Origin: Primulina eburnea | Lineage: Eukaryota; Streptophyta; Magnoliopsida; Lamiales; Gesneriaceae | Reading direction: 5' to 3' | Assembly: GCF_022965805.1 (NCBI RefSeq) | Contig: NC_133104.1 | Location: forward strand, 36,872,682-36,936,681 | Length of the DNA stretch: 64,000 nucleotides | Part shown: positions 1-11,640 of the stretch, in pieces | How positions within the stretch are numbered: position 1 is the stretch's first letter | How the letters are laid out: every line of letters starts with the position of its first letter | Notes under the pieces: model-generated | What the model saw: the letters and a program-made list of their open reading frames with translations, nothing else | Databases searched by the model: none | What the model was told of the DNA's origin: nothing | Program-made: the position numbers and the translations under genes

Positions 1-34
1 CCGTGAGGTAAGCATAGTTGCCCACGCAACAAGC

Positions 35-1222
35 ATGAGGTATGATTTTAGTCCTTATCTTAATTCATTGTTGTGTTGTGCTCAAGAATTTGGGGTGAGT
101 GTTGAAAGTGTGATGTCCAAATGGCCTAACTATGAGTTAACGATTTTGTCGAGGCATCACAAAATTGAGAGTGGTGATATATTGAATGGGCTAGATTCAA
201 ATGTGATTGATTTTGAGTGTTCAAAGATTGTCAAGTTGATAAGGCTTTGTCATGGCAATGACTTGTGTGCAATTGAATTCAATTCATGTGATGAGTTGAA
301 TGATTACATGGATAGTACATTTAATGTGTTCTATTTGCATGATTCTTACTTGTTTGATGATGGCTTTGGAAATAGCATGAATGAATGTAAGAATTTTTAT
401 GTGCATAATGAGTACAATTTTAAGGAGAATAAATTCTTCATTCTATATTCATTGCATGAGTTATGTACTAGTGATGCATATAGTGGTGTTTTTATCTTTG
501 ATAAAATGCATGATTATATGTGTTGGTTGCATATGAAGAGGTATGTTGAGTGGGATTGTGAGGCATGCATTGCATATAAGAGATTGACATTTTGCCTAGA
601 TTCTTATATCATGCATGAACTATGTCTTATTCCTAGTGAGCTATGGTCGTACACGTGTATGGATTTCATTTTTGTGTTAACTAGGTCTAAGAAGGGGAGA
701 AATTTAATTTTCGTGATGCTTAATGGTATTTTATCATTTGGTGCCATTTGTTATTTGATGTTTGGTCAAGTTGATGAGTTTGTAGGAAAGACAATGGTGA
801 TGTTGGGAATTCCAGTGCTAAGGGAGCGGGCAAACGATAGCGTCTACAAACTTGAGCTTAGAGGTAAGCATGTTGATAATATCGTCCTTGTTATTACTAA
901 CTTGCTTCGTTTTTGTGCAGGGGGGCAAGATTTGAGGACAAATCTTTTTGAAGAAGGGGAGTATGATGTGAATCTGGCCGGGCATGGTGTTCAAATTATT
1001 GATAAGCAAGGGAGAAGGGCTCGTGATGCATGGGAGCACGTTGGAAAGCCGAAGGAACATTATTCAAGCATTATTTTGAGGAACCGAGGCTGCACGGACC
1101 CGAGCACGGATCAGTACACGGGGTCCGTGTCCATTACATTTGAGGAAGAGAAACCCGAGTCTACACGGACCCGAGCACGGACCTGTGCACGGGGTCCGTG
1201 TCCATTGTTTTCCGGAGAGTAA
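35..1222 (+). pseudogene. Ty3/gypsy pol remnant (integrase and polyprotein C-terminus) with internal deletions
   Basis: This is an open frame of 395 codons, but it is a composite of retroelement pieces rather than a host gene. Residues about 120-165 (FYVHNEYNFKENKFF onward) and LHMKRYVEWDCEACIAYK look like the zinc-binding region of gypsy integrase. TCMDFIFVLTRSKKGRNLIFV matches the segment holding the first catalytic Asp. The frame then jumps to RANDSVYKLELRGKHVDN and GGQDLRTNLFEEGEYD, which resemble the extreme C-terminus of plant gypsy polyproteins. The rest of the catalytic core is missing. The first 100 residues are not recognised. The last 45 residues are translated from a GC-rich hairpin repeat. 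Activity as an integrase is excluded by the missing core. Confidence 0.7.
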
Positions 1223-1290
1223 TTTTACAGAGCCTACACGGACCCTCACCCGGAGGCCTACACGGGGTCCGTGCCCTTTAGTTTTGACGG
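1090..1290. repeat. Three GC-rich hairpin repeats beside a gypsy 3' end
   Basis: Three imperfect units each hold CACGGACCC on the left (1093, 1164, 1237) and GGGTCCGTG on the right (ending near 1129, 1201, 1273). The arms are complementary, so each unit can form a stem. Units are about 70 bp apart. The first two lie inside the open frame ending at 1222 and the third lies just after it. Confidence 0.75.
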
Positions 1291-2004
1291 AGAGTTATTT
1301 TCCTAAATAAGAGTTTTATTTATTTTGGTAACTAGATTTCATACCTTTTTGATTTGTAGTCAATATATAGACGAATTTTATTGATTGTAAAAAGAACATT
1401 GATTATTATTCATCTTTTATGATATTGAGAATTCTCTCAACACAAGCTTAAGTTTCGTTATAACTTTTGCGTTGTATCAAATCAAACTTATCAAAAGATT
1501 TATCTTTTGTGGCGTTTGTCAATCGAGTATCATGAGGGTTGCCCAGGGCGGGTTCTTTGGAGGTTCTCTTGAAACGCGATTGTTTATACTCGTGTTATTT
1601 GTTGCTAAACTCTTGCTAGTTTAGAGGTGAATATCACCCCTATCCATTACTTGTTTCAAAGATCGGGAAAACACACGAGTCTTGTTATCGTAATTGAATA
1701 GAGGGTGCGATTGTTTAGTCGTGTTTGCTATTTATTCGTATCAAGATTCACGTCAGAATAAAATCAGTATCAGTTTGTATATATTTAGTGCTGACTTGAT
1801 TCAATCATTTCGGTATATTTCGACGCCACCCTATGGATGAACTGATTATCTAAGAGCCATTCAATTGGAGATTACTGAAATAAGAATATCAAACTCTGAA
1901 CTCCGACCCAAGAAGAAATCATGAACCATGGCAATGCCAAGAAATAGAAATACATTCTTTTCGTTTCCCAGACTTGGAAAGCCAGAAAATTAGGCGAATA
2001 AATT
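1223..2004. other. Non-coding, LTR-like stretch after the first gypsy remnant
   Basis: No gene is seen. The stretch begins with the third hairpin repeat and continues as AT-rich DNA that looks like the U3/R/U5 part of a gypsy LTR, by its position right after the pol C-terminus. No second copy lies in the window, so the LTR limits cannot be fixed. Confidence 0.4.
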
Positions 2005-2966
2005 TACCAAGCAATGGTAAACAAAGTGCAGGATGGAGTTGAGATGAAGTTGGAAGATATTCCAATAATACGAGAATTTTTGGAAATTTTTCATAAGGGC
2101 TTCTTTGAATAGTCCCAAACTGTGAAATAGAGTTTGGAATAAATTTGTAGCTGGTGATGCACCAATCTCCAATGCACCGTACCGAATGGATCCAGCTGAA
2201 CTCAAGGAGCTAAAAGAACAACTCTAAAAGTTGTAAGATAAAAAGCATATTAGGACAAGTGTGTCCTCTTGGGGAGCTCCAGTCCTATTTGTAAGGAAGA
2301 AAGATAGAAGTATGAGATTGTGTACAGATTATAGAAAACTCAGTAAGATCTCTCCAAGCTTGACTTGAGGACATGCTATCATCAGTTAAAGGTCAGAGCA
2401 GAAGACGTCCCAATGTCAGTATACAAGATAAGGTCATGTAAGCTCGAAATCAAGAATGTCAGTGGATCCAAGGAAAGTAGAGATAATTACAGAGTGGCCG
2501 AGACCTAAGAACGCCACCGACATCAGAAGCTTTCTTGAATTGGCAGGTTACTACCGGAAGTTTGTCGAAGGATTCTCCTCGATAGTCGTACCACTGACAA
2601 AGCTTACACAGAAGAATTCTAAGTTCATCTGGATGAAAATTGTGAGAAGAGTTTCCAGACATTGAAAGAGAAACTCGCATCCACACCAGTTTTGATCCTT
2701 ACCACATAGAATAAGGATTTCACCATCTACAGTGACACATCTAAGGAAGGTCTAGGATGCGTGCTCATGTAGGAAGGAAGAGTGATCGCTTACGCATCAA
2801 GACAGTTGAAACCGCATGAGCAAAACTACCCTACTCACGATCAGGAACTAGCAGCGGTTGTCTTCGCCTTAAAGATTTGGAGGCACTAACTCTATGGTGC
2901 TAAATTTGAAATCTTCACAGACCATCAGAGCCTCAAGTACTTGTTCACCCAGAAGGAGCAAACAAA
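2005..2966 (+). pseudogene. Chromovirus reverse transcriptase and RNase H, decayed
   Basis: Fragments across frames match gypsy RT. DIPIIREFLEIF lies near 2056-2090, [20 protein letters not shown] near 2266-2325 and [18 protein letters not shown] near 2360-2413. The palm region with the YxDD motif is deleted. After 2456 the thumb and connection follow (VSVDPRKVEIITEWPRPKN, then SFLELAGYYRKFVEGFS). RNase H follows near 2725-2960 with [28 protein letters not shown] and TDHQSLKYLF. Stops fall at former Gln/Trp-like positions and a short deletion separates RNase H from the integrase. It cannot work as an enzyme. Confidence 0.85.
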
Positions 2967-4526
2967 GTGGCTGATGCGCTAAGTCGGAAGGGCCCAGGCA
3001 AAGTGACTCTAGCTTCCCTATCCCAGCCATGTCTGCAGGAGACCGTCAAGTTAAACCAAGATCGAGACCCGGTACTGATCAAGCTAAAGGATCAAGTCAG
3101 AGAAGGGAAGTCGCAAGATCTTCAGATTGATGGCAAAGGGCTCTTATGGATGAAAGAGACTCTGTGTGTGCCGGACAGTGATAACCTTCGCCAAGAGATA
3201 ATGTCGGAGGCGCACAGGTCAAAATTTTCAGTACATCCCGGCAGTACGAAAATGTACAGAGACCTCAAGAATAACTTCTGGTAGAATGGCATGAAAAGAG
3301 ATGTAGCTGAATTCGTCTCCAGGTGTCAGGTATGTCAGCAGGTCAAAGCAGAACACCAGCGACCTGGAGGATTATGGCAACCTCTGGAAATTCCCGAATG
3401 GAAGTGGGAGCATATTTCCATGGACTTTGTGGTAGGATTGCCAAAGTCTAGGCAAAGACATGACGGTATATGGGTTATCGTGGACAGACTGACGAAGACG
3501 GCGCATTTCCTACCCGTCCGCATGAATTACAATCTCGATAAGTTGGCTTCACTGTACATGGATAATATTGTGAGACTGCATGGATTGCAATTGAGCATCT
3601 TATCTAATAGAGATCCGAGATTCGTCTCGCGTTTTTGGAAGAGATTTCAGGAGGCCATGGGAACGAAAGTGACCCTAAGTACGGCCTATCATCCTCAAAC
3701 CGATGGGCAAACGGAGAGAACCATACAAACTTTAGAAGATATGCTGCGAGCCTGCGCTCTTGAATTCAGTAGCAATTGGAGCACTCATCTACCTTTAATT
3801 GAGTTTGTTTACAATAACAGCTATCACAGCAGCATCAGAATGGCTCCATACGAAGCTCTTTATGGCAGGAAATGTCGATCGCCACTTTATTGGGACGAAG
3901 TGGGAGAGAAAGCCTTGGTGAGACCCGAGCTAGTACAGATGACAGTGGACAAGGTTAAGATCGTTCGGGAAAAGCTCAAGGCAGCTCAAGACCGACAAAA
4001 GAGTTGGGCAGATCTGAAAAGAAGGCCGGTAGAGTTCAACGTGGGCGAGAAGGCGTATGTGAAAGTCTCGCCTATGAGAGGCGTTGTCCGATTCAGTAAG
4101 GCAGGGAAACTGAACCCTCGATATGTTGGACCCTTTGAAATATTGGAAATAGTCGGTACGCTAGCATACAGATTGGCGCTGCCACAAAACGTGTCAAGAA
4201 TCCACAACGTGTTCCACGTATCCCAATTGAGAAAGTACATTCCAGACCCAAATCACGTGTTGGAAGTAGAACCACTCTTAATGGAAGGAAACTTGGGAGA
4301 TGAACTCAAATACGAAGAAGTCCCTATTAGAATCGTGGACACCAAGGAACAAGTGCTTAGACGACGTATAATTCCCTACGTCAAGGTACAGTGGTCCAAC
4401 CACGCAGAGCGAGAAGCAACTTGGGAAGTTGGAGAAAAGATGCGAGAGGAATATCCCTACCTATTAGGAGACAGAGCCAACTCCAGTTTCGATGACGAAA
4501 CTTCTCATAAGGAGGGAGGGATGTAA
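2967..4526 (+). pseudogene. Chromovirus integrase with C-terminal chromodomain, one internal stop
   Basis: VADALSRK marks the start of the integrase region. HPGSTKMY and CQVCQQVK form the HHCC zinc-binding part. A TAG at 3285-3287 interrupts the frame between NNFW and NGMKRDVAEF; both sides are otherwise in the same frame. The core shows HISMDFVVGLPKS (first Asp) and HPQTDGQTERTIQTLEDML (Glu). The second motif reads LSNRDPRF where the family has SDRDPRF, so the usual second catalytic Asp is Asn. The C-terminus has the GPF/Y-like segment (PRYVGPFEIL) and a chromodomain ending EREATWEVGEKMREEYPYL. Binding of this chromodomain to modified histones is family knowledge only. Confidence 0.88.
4509..4521 (+). 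other. Polypurine tract of the chromovirus
   Basis: A purine run (AAGGAGGGAGGGA) lies directly before the TG that opens the 3' LTR. This is the expected plus-strand priming site. Confidence 0.75.
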
Positions 4527-5901
4527 GAACCGGATTTTTTTTTAGCATGCAATTAATAACTATAAGGAAACTTGTAAGATTTGGTTTTTGTATTAAATAA
4601 GATATTCATGTGGGAAAATGATTAATTGATGGAATCTTTGTTATCGAGTCAAAAAATACCTACAATAAGGCATGCATATTTTCGAAAATATGCAAGGGGA
4701 TATACAAGATTTGGGAAGGACCATCCAAGGCTAGAATAATCAAGGCATGGACTTGGCGATTTTTTTCGAAAATCCACTTATTATTGTGCATAAAGATTGT
4801 GGTGCCTAAAGATACAATCACATGCAAGAATTAACCAAAGGAAATTGGAAGAAAATCCCATAATTTAGCCATCATATTTTCGAGAATGACAAGGTGTATT
4901 AGAATCAAAATTGGGGAGATTGGGCATGATTTTTGGTAAGATTTGAATACCAACTTTAGCTCCCTTCTCCTCCCCTATAAATAGTGCATCAACCCTAGTC
5001 ATTCCCCCACACCTAATTCTCGAAAATCCTTGCTGAAACTCTCGAAAATCCAGCAGCCACCCTAGCCGAAATACTGCTCGAAAATCGTCCCAAGGTCGTC
5101 CAAGAATTAAGCCGAAGTGCCGCCCGATCGAAGGACAAGAAGTGATCCAATTCCAGCATCGTGCACTCCACGTTTTTAGCAATTACAAATACTGTAAGTG
5201 GGCTTTTTTTAAACTTTAAAATTTCGGATTTGTGTATGCATGTTTTCGGTTTTTACAAGAAAAATAGATAGTCGAGTACAATCTTCCTTCTACTCCTTTC
5301 TTGTATTGTGATACGATTTTAAAAGCACTGTGAGGAGTCGACTGAATACGGGTGAGAATCCCAACCACGACGTACCCTTACGCGATGGGGGACATACCCG
5401 CTATACGGCCTCGCCCTCTCAGAGGAGTAAAAATTAGGGACTGACATTAGTAAACCGTAGAAAGTAGATGAGTCGCAGTGCCGGGTCAATATTATGCATG
5501 TTTATGAAGTATGTATGCAAGTCATGAAAATCTCGAAATTTATGCATGTTGTTTTATTGTGCTCGATATTTCCCCCACTTGCTGAGTATTCCCAAATACT
5601 CACCCCCCTTACAATCCTTCCCAGATAAGCCCGAAGAAGAACTCGATGATGAGGAGTCCGAACAGTTCTGTGGATGGTGAACGCTAAATGAATTTAGTTT
5701 AAGTTATTTTATTTCAGTTTTACGTTTCCGCATTATAAATTCTGTCGTTTAGTGATTTGGAGTTGTAAAGACAATTTTATTTCATTGAGGTTATGATTTA
5801 TAAACTGGATTCGGTTTATACTGTGTTGCAAAGGCTTGTTGTTTTCGGTCGTGTGATTGTTAAACAACGCCGGTGTCAACTCCGAGTTTCGGGGCGTGAC
5901 A
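4522..5901 (+). repeat. 3' LTR of the chromovirus (1380 bp)
   Basis: It starts TGTAAGAACCGG right after the pol stop codon and polypurine tract, and ends GTTTCGGGGCGTGACA. TG and CA ends are intact. The 5' partner is not in the window, so age and target duplication cannot be read. Confidence 0.75.
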
Positions 5902-6811
5902 TCGTAGTCAAGTTATTATGGATGGTGTTCAATTAATAGCAATTGCCAAGTTGCACTGACCTTTTTAACTCAGTTTCCATATGCTGGAATAATCTCATTT
6001 GTGTTTTTGGATGCCAACCATTTGGAAACCGGGAGAACGTCCAAGATGGATAAAGTTTCTAAAACATAGCACTATTGGTACTATCATATATGGATGTAAC
6101 CTCAGCATCTAATTTGGTTCCTTCATGCCTGAATCATATCATCAAGGTTGGTTTTAATCGATTTTTGTCTCTCTAGATAAGATTTGAACCTTGAAGTTTC
6201 ACTCCATCCAGTGACCAGTCATACCTTAATAATCTCCACAGCTTAATCCTTGTATATCAAATTGGTCCGAATTTATATGGCATGGAAAAACCTCGAAGAG
6301 AAAGTCTACTATCTAAGTAAACACATTCAAAGCTTGCAAGATTATACGGCAAGGTTCTTCGTGAAGCTCAAGACATGCTTAGAGTAGGAGGCGGAGATAA
6401 GAAAATGTATAAAATCAATTAAAAACAATGGCAAACTAATTATCTGAGTGGTGGAGCCATTGGTTTCCTAGAATAAGGTTCAAGTTTCGAGCCACATCTG
6501 TGCTTACCCTTTGGAGGACTCAACAAGTGTCATGAGAGTCTTGTACCTTCGGACCTTATTTTTAGAAATTTATTCATAGTTTTGCGATCAAGGAATTAAA
6601 AGAAATGCCAACTATTTCATCTTATCCATTTTTTCTTGTTGCCGTAAATACTTTCCATTGCACCCGGGTAGCCGTAATTTGTACCAAATGCTTTGACTTG
6701 TTTGATCTGCTACTGAAATTTTCACTGGCTATATGTCTTATAGTCTCAAATCTTTTCAGTACGAAAACTTAAAACTGAAAACTGATGTATCTCTGATATT
6801 TGTCTTTTGAG
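5902..6811. other. Intergenic, upstream of the small conserved gene
   Basis: No long coding frame or clear element is seen. Around 6440-6560 there is a weak tRNA-like B-box (GGTTCAAGTTTCGAGCC), which could be a SINE relic. The last 100 bp are pyrimidine-rich and end TGTCTTTTGAG at 6811, which would suit a 3' splice site of an intron in the 5' UTR of the next gene. Confidence 0.35.
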
Positions 6812-6819
6812 GTTTATCA

Positions 6820-7053
6820 ATGGGAAACAGACCTGTAAAGCAAGAGAAGGAAGAGCTACTTTTGAAGATCGTGCCACCCATTGATCGTGCATACGCACGT
6901 TGGCTTAACCGGGATCTTGAGAGAATCCATGGCTTCACTCCACGAAATCCTCGGGCCATAAAGCCCCCATACCACTACATTGAACAAATGCGTTTGTGTG
7001 GATGGCTAGACCTGGACCTAGACGGTCCCGATCTCGCGCATCTGTTCAAGTAA
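6820..7053 (+). CDS. Small conserved plant protein of unknown function (77 aa)
   Basis: An uninterrupted frame from ATG at 6820 to a stop at 7053. The protein is charged and soluble-looking: it starts MGNRPVKQEKEELLLKIVPP and continues with RAYARWLNRDLERIHGFTPR and HYIEQMRLCGWLDLDLDGP, ending DLAHLFK. I recall near-identical proteins of about 78 residues across flowering plants, with no assigned function. There is no signal peptide, membrane segment or metal-binding motif. A possible splice acceptor eight bases before the ATG suggests an intron in the 5' UTR. Codon use and lack of stops contrast with the decayed repeats around it. It lies about 680 bp upstream of a complete LTR element. It may be a live gene or a recently duplicated fragment; an upstream coding exon cannot be excluded. 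Confidence 0.65.
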   Translation: MGNRPVKQEKEELLLKIVPPIDRAYARWLNRDLERIHGFTPRNPRAIKPPYHYIEQMRLCGWLDLDLDGPDLAHLFK

Positions 7054-7731
7054 ATAATATTCCCAATCTGTTGTATTTATGATAATGTATCAATAACTCT
7101 TGTTTCGAGTGACTTAAATACAATGCAAGCACCATGCATTTAATGGGTTTTGGAAAATCCAAAGAACCCAAAATCAATATTTGGATGTTGGGTTTTTAAA
7201 ATAATCAAGAAGGGGGAGGAGGCTGACAGAAGGTGCAACGTCTGTCCTTGCAATTGAGGTGACTCTTTTAACTCTTGGTCTGTTTGTATAAGATGATCAG
7301 CTAAAAGAAAAAAACCGAGAGATCTACTCTCGATACTAACCCCTGCGAAGCACGCACACGTGTGTGTGGGCCCACGCTGTCAGCCACTTTTAAATTTTAA
7401 TTTAATTATTATTTTTTAGAATGTGACTTAAAAGTGTGTTTTTTGTTGTGTTTCTATTGAGAATCTAAACAAGTGACTTTTATTTTAATGCTTATTGATT
7501 AATGTCGTAACCCTTTTTTTTGAGTTAATGAATTCTCAATAATATTTTCATCAAATTATTTGTTACACAAAAGCATTAATTTTAAAATTTAAAAAAATCT
7601 CCACAATAAGTTACAAAATTCAGAAAGTTTCATAATTTATAAATGTCAATAGAAGTCTTACAAATTAAATCTATAAGATTATGTGAAATTTTTTAGAAAT
7701 TGAGATTCTACATAGTCAGTAGAAATCTATC
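7054..7731. other. Intergenic, AT-rich
   Basis: No gene is seen. A short palindrome-like word CACGCACACGTGTGTGTG lies near 7350. The final five bases of the flank (CATTC, 7732-7736) are the left copy of the target duplication of the next element. Confidence 0.6.
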
Positions 7732-7736
7732 CATTC

Positions 7737-8292
7737 TATTTAGCCCAAATATTGAAAATCGACCAACTATAAAGCTTGCAGAATATGAGAAGGTCCACTG
7801 AACAAGCCCATAAGTTATCAGTTGAAGGTCATAACGGAAGAGGTGATCCACGACGCATCATGGGTAGACATGGGAAATGGCCAAACCGCTGAGGGAAGTT
7901 GGACAAAAAGGGAACGAAAGAATCAGAAAAGGCCCCCAACAAATCAATACAAAAAACTCTACAGCAACGCTCCTGCAAAATTTCTCTCATTTGCTCTGTT
8001 GTTTATTTCTATTTCCAGCAATATTCTTCTATAGATTTTAGTATGTCCATTCAAATTTCATGTAAAAGCTTTGTTCGAATTTATAACAGCATAATAAATG
8101 TTGATGTTGTTTATGAATTTCTCCTTTAATTCCATTATATTCCTCATTCCGTGTTCTTATTTTTGGATTCATTTCGAGGGAATTAGAACGAACGATCGAA
8201 TCGAGAATCGCAACGCTTGATAAATAAGTCAGATTATTTCACAAATTGGCACGAACATGTGCCTGGCATGCTCGTAATTTTCGTGATAAACA
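7737..8292 (+). repeat. 5' LTR of the gag-protease element
   Basis: It aligns base for base in length with 13278-13833. Its first dinucleotide is TA where the 3' LTR has TG, a single G-to-A change; it ends GATAAACA. The target copy CATTC precedes it. Confidence 0.9.
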
Positions 8293-8294
8293 AG

Positions 8295-8313
8295 TTGGCA
8301 CGCCCGGTGGGAC
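8295..8313 (+). other. Primer-binding-site-like sequence
   Basis: TTGGCACGCCCGGTGGGAC begins two bases after the 5' LTR. The same word type follows the 5' LTR in many plant Tat-type elements. I did not match it to a specific tRNA. Confidence 0.6.
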
Positions 8314-8316
8314 TCA

Positions 8317-9783
8317 ATGCCTCCAAAGCGTACTGAAAAGAATGAAGGAATTCCTCCATCACAGGGGAAATGTCATCGCTCACAGGAAGAAAAAACAGAT
8401 GTAGAGGGAAGAACAGTTGAAAGGCTCGTACACCAGTTCGAGGAAGAGACTATGAAGGAAGGAGTTTCGTCGAACTTCATGTTGGCCATGGAGAAAAATA
8501 TCCGCAGCGATCTCAAGGAAATGACTCAAACTTTCGCTATCGTCATGATAAACTTTGTGGTAGAAATGAAGGAATGGAGAAAGTCTGCAAAAGGCGAGGT
8601 GGTTACACCAGAGAATGACAGACTTCAAGAAACTGATGTTAAATTGTTGAAAGATCAAGGCCAAGGATCAGGAGTTTCTCCAGCAGGTGAAAGTCGCCGC
8701 TTGGGGGAGGCACTGATTCCTGAATCTGCCAAGGAAGGAAGATATACTCCTCCGCACAAAAAGGATGAGGAGTTGGGGTTGAAATTCCAGAATTGCAATA
8801 ACAGTAAACAAATGGCTGCTAAGATTTTCTATGTGACATCTCCTAACTTACATCCAAGGATGTATGGTGATGGGGGAATGCGTGGATTTTCAGCGCCAGG
8901 TTCGGGGAATAACACTCGAGGGGCAACTATCATCCTCACCAGTTACGACAAACTCCAGTGTTGGATTTTGAGATGGTACGTGATGTTGTTCAAGAGTTGT
9001 ATGGCCAAGGAGTGAGGCTAATCGACCGACCAGAATTCCATAGACCCTATCCTGATATTGTGGATCGTGATAACCCTTATCCAAGAGGATACCGCATTCC
9101 AGACTTCACGTTATACTCCGGAAAAAAGGTCAATCCAACGTGGAACATGTAGCCAGGTTTTATAATTCAGTGTGGGGAGTTGGCAAATTTGGAGAACTTT
9201 TCTAATTACAAGTTACCTTTTCCCCAATTCTCTGATCAGTACTGCTTTCACATGGTATGCAACACTACCTCGAAACTCTATTACGACTTGGCATGATATG
9301 GAACATCAATTCCATACACAATTCTTCCGAACAGTACCTGAGATTAGTATAGCGGAATTGTCAAGGGTGGTCCAAAAACCGGGGGAATCTGCCAATGATT
9401 TCATTTGTAAATTCAAGAAGGTGCGAAGCAGATGCCAAGTTTTCCTTCCCGAATCAGAATACGTGAAGATGGCACAGCGAGGGCTCGATTTTGAACTTAG
9501 AAAGAAGTTCCAAGGGATGGAATTCCGTGATTTTTATGAACTTGCTGCCAAAGTGTCAGAGTATGAGGAATTGTTATGAGAAGAGAATCATAAAAAAATG
9601 TCTACAGTGGGCTCTTATTTCCAGGAAGTGGAGGAAGTTGCATTGGCAGAAGTAGCAAATTCCGGATCACGCACTGTCCCTTTCTTGAAGCGCAAGAGTG
9701 AAGAACTTTCCAAGAAAAACATTCCTCCAGTGCTAACTCCCTATATTTTCGATGCATCAAAGACGGAGGAAATCATCACTTAG
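8317..9783 (+). pseudogene. Gag region of the Tat-like element, frameshifted
   Basis: Translation starts at ATG 8317 with a charged N-terminal part (MPPKRTEKNEG) of 232 codons to a stop at 9015. The gag sequence then continues in another frame around 8958-9152 (YGQGVRLIDRP, YPRGYRIPDFTLYSG) and returns near 9213 to the first frame (STAFTWYATLPRNSITTW, KKVRSRCQVFLPESEYVK, LRKKFQGMEFRDFYELAAKV). These match the retrotransposon gag domain of Tat/Ogre elements. A TGA at 9577-9579 and further stops near 9781 separate later parts. At least two frame changes and several stops make this copy non-functional. Confidence 0.8.
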
Positions 9784-10062
9784 TGAAGGAAAAGTTCATA
9801 ACATTCCCCTCAGATCACAAGCTACCCACGAAAGAGGAGTTGAAAGGAAGAGATTACTGAAAGAATCAACAAGGGAGTCCTGAAATTTCCCGAGAAAAAG
9901 GAAGCAATGATAGTGGATGAAGATCATTTTCCTCCGGTGGCCAATGTGAACATGAGCAACACTGACTTGCGTTTCTTGATCAATGAGAGGAGAAGAAATG
10001 GGGACGGGGACATGTCCATTAAACCAAGTTTTACCGTAAAGAAGTGTTAGGTACCTCGAAAA

Positions 10063-11640
10063 ATGATATTTGAGGTTAAGGAGAAGAAGACAGAGGTTGT
10101 TCATGGAAAAGACCGCTATTACAGTAGGGACGATCTGCATTATACTGGGAGGAATATGAGGTATGACAGGGGATCCATGGCCAAAAGGTCGGAGAACCAG
10201 TACCTCAGAAGAGGCCCATGTCCTTGGTCGACGAATGGCGAAAGAGGAGCTGACCGGCAGTCATTTCAGAAGACAAGACAAAGGCCATCTTTTCTGGACA
10301 CTGATAAAAAATATGAAAGGAAGTCCCGTTTTATTGTTCCTCCTAGAGCAGTCCCCGATGGCGTATGGAAACAGGTAGAGCATCCAAAATTTCCAAAATC
10401 TCTTTCTCGGACCCAGAAACGACGACTACTAAGGGAGAAAGCTGCTGAGCGCAGGTCTAAGGTGGAGGAATCGTTCAAAGAGAAAGAGAAATTTGAGAGG
10501 AAGGCCACCGAAGATAATGAAGAAGAAGATGATGACTTGCTGTCTGAGGAAGACAGTGAACTGGTCAGTAAAACTACATTCAAAGTGGGGCAGATTCTTG
10601 TTTCATTTGAGTGTGCCACTGGCTCGTTTATGTTGCCAGAGGAGTTTAAAAGCAAAAGAACGTTTGAATCCGATGTATTCACCGGAAATCAAAGTGGTGC
10701 AGAATCTGTTCAAATTGATATTTTGAATGAAAGCGTCGGTGTTCTTGTTGATGAAGAGAAAAGAGTGTTGATGAAGCGACCCACCAACGAAATGACTAAA
10801 CATATCGAACCACTCTACATTGTAGCGCATGTTAATAGAAAGCCGTTGTCTAGAGTCCTGATAGATAATGGGTCTGCTGTGAACATTTTACCATACAGAA
10901 TCTTTCAGAAGTCGGGAAAGAATGTGGAAGAATTGATTCCTACCGAAGTCTCTGTGGTGGCTTTTACGGGAGAATTTACAAAAACTTTGGGTGTGTTTCC
11001 AGCAAACGTTACTGTAGGGTCCCGATCTTCGCTGTCAGCCTTTTTTGTGGTCAATTCCAGTACTAGCTTCCATGCTTTGTTGGGGAGAGATTGGATTCAC
11101 ACCAATCAGTGTGTGCCATCCTCCATGCACCAATTATTGCTGTTGTGGAAAAGGGATGAGGTGGAAGTGGTACAAGCTGATTCGCAGCCGTATCAGTCTA
11201 ATTCCAATGCCGTGGAAGCTTGATATTATGATGGAGCTTTTGGTCCAATTAAGTTTCGTAACTACAAGGTGCATGGACAACCAGGAGCAGTGTACATGGA
11301 CACTCAAAAGGTTAAAGAAACAGTTGAGAAGGTTCTCAAATCTACTGCCATGGTCTCTCCTAGACCCATGGTCCGACCTATTATCGAGGAGGTCGATGAC
11401 TAAGTTCACTAAAGAAGATATGGAAGTCGCTGCAACTTCCGAGACGAAAGTCAAAATACAGCAGTTAGTGAACGAAGTGCAGTCTCAGGAATTATGGAAT
11501 ATCGATGGGGTTGAAGTGATATTTGAGGAGGAATGTAGAGGTAGCAATGAAGAAGAGTTACAAATGGAGGATTTAATTTTAGCACCGGATCAGATGAAAG
11601 ATCGACAGCCGGAGACAAATGGTTCATAAGATGGAATAGA
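10063..11640 (+). pseudogene. Gag tail and aspartic protease of the Tat-like element
   Basis: A 386-codon open frame from 10063 to a TGA at 11221-11223. It has a basic/acidic linker with a Glu/Asp run near 10517-10570. The retroviral-type protease follows, with RVLIDNGSAVNILPYRIF (active-site triplet DNG in place of DTG/DSG, usual for this lineage), VVAFTGEFTKTLGVF and HALLGRDWIHTNQ. The same frame continues past the TGA with YYDGAFGPIKF for about 60 codons; a second frame then carries EVIFEEECRG and DLILAPDQMKDRQPE, similar to the linker before reverse transcriptase in related elements. Recognisable coding ends near 11630. Confidence 0.78.

Larger units (their letters stand above)
2005..5901 (+). 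mobile_element. Ty3/gypsy chromovirus (Tekay/Del-like), 5'-truncated, with 3' LTR
   Basis: The order is partial reverse transcriptase, RNase H, integrase, chromodomain, polypurine tract, LTR. Gag, protease and the 5' LTR are absent. The reverse transcriptase has a large internal deletion. Several TAG/TAA/TGA codons and a shift between frames disrupt pol. Integrase ending in a chromodomain, plus an LTR that starts TGTAAGAACC and ends GGGGCGTGACA, points to the Tekay/Del chromovirus lineage. Confidence 0.85.

Noticed and set aside
6440..6560. SINE-like B-box
   Set aside because: Only the B-box-like word is visible; the A-box, the poly-A or T tail and target duplication are not clear.
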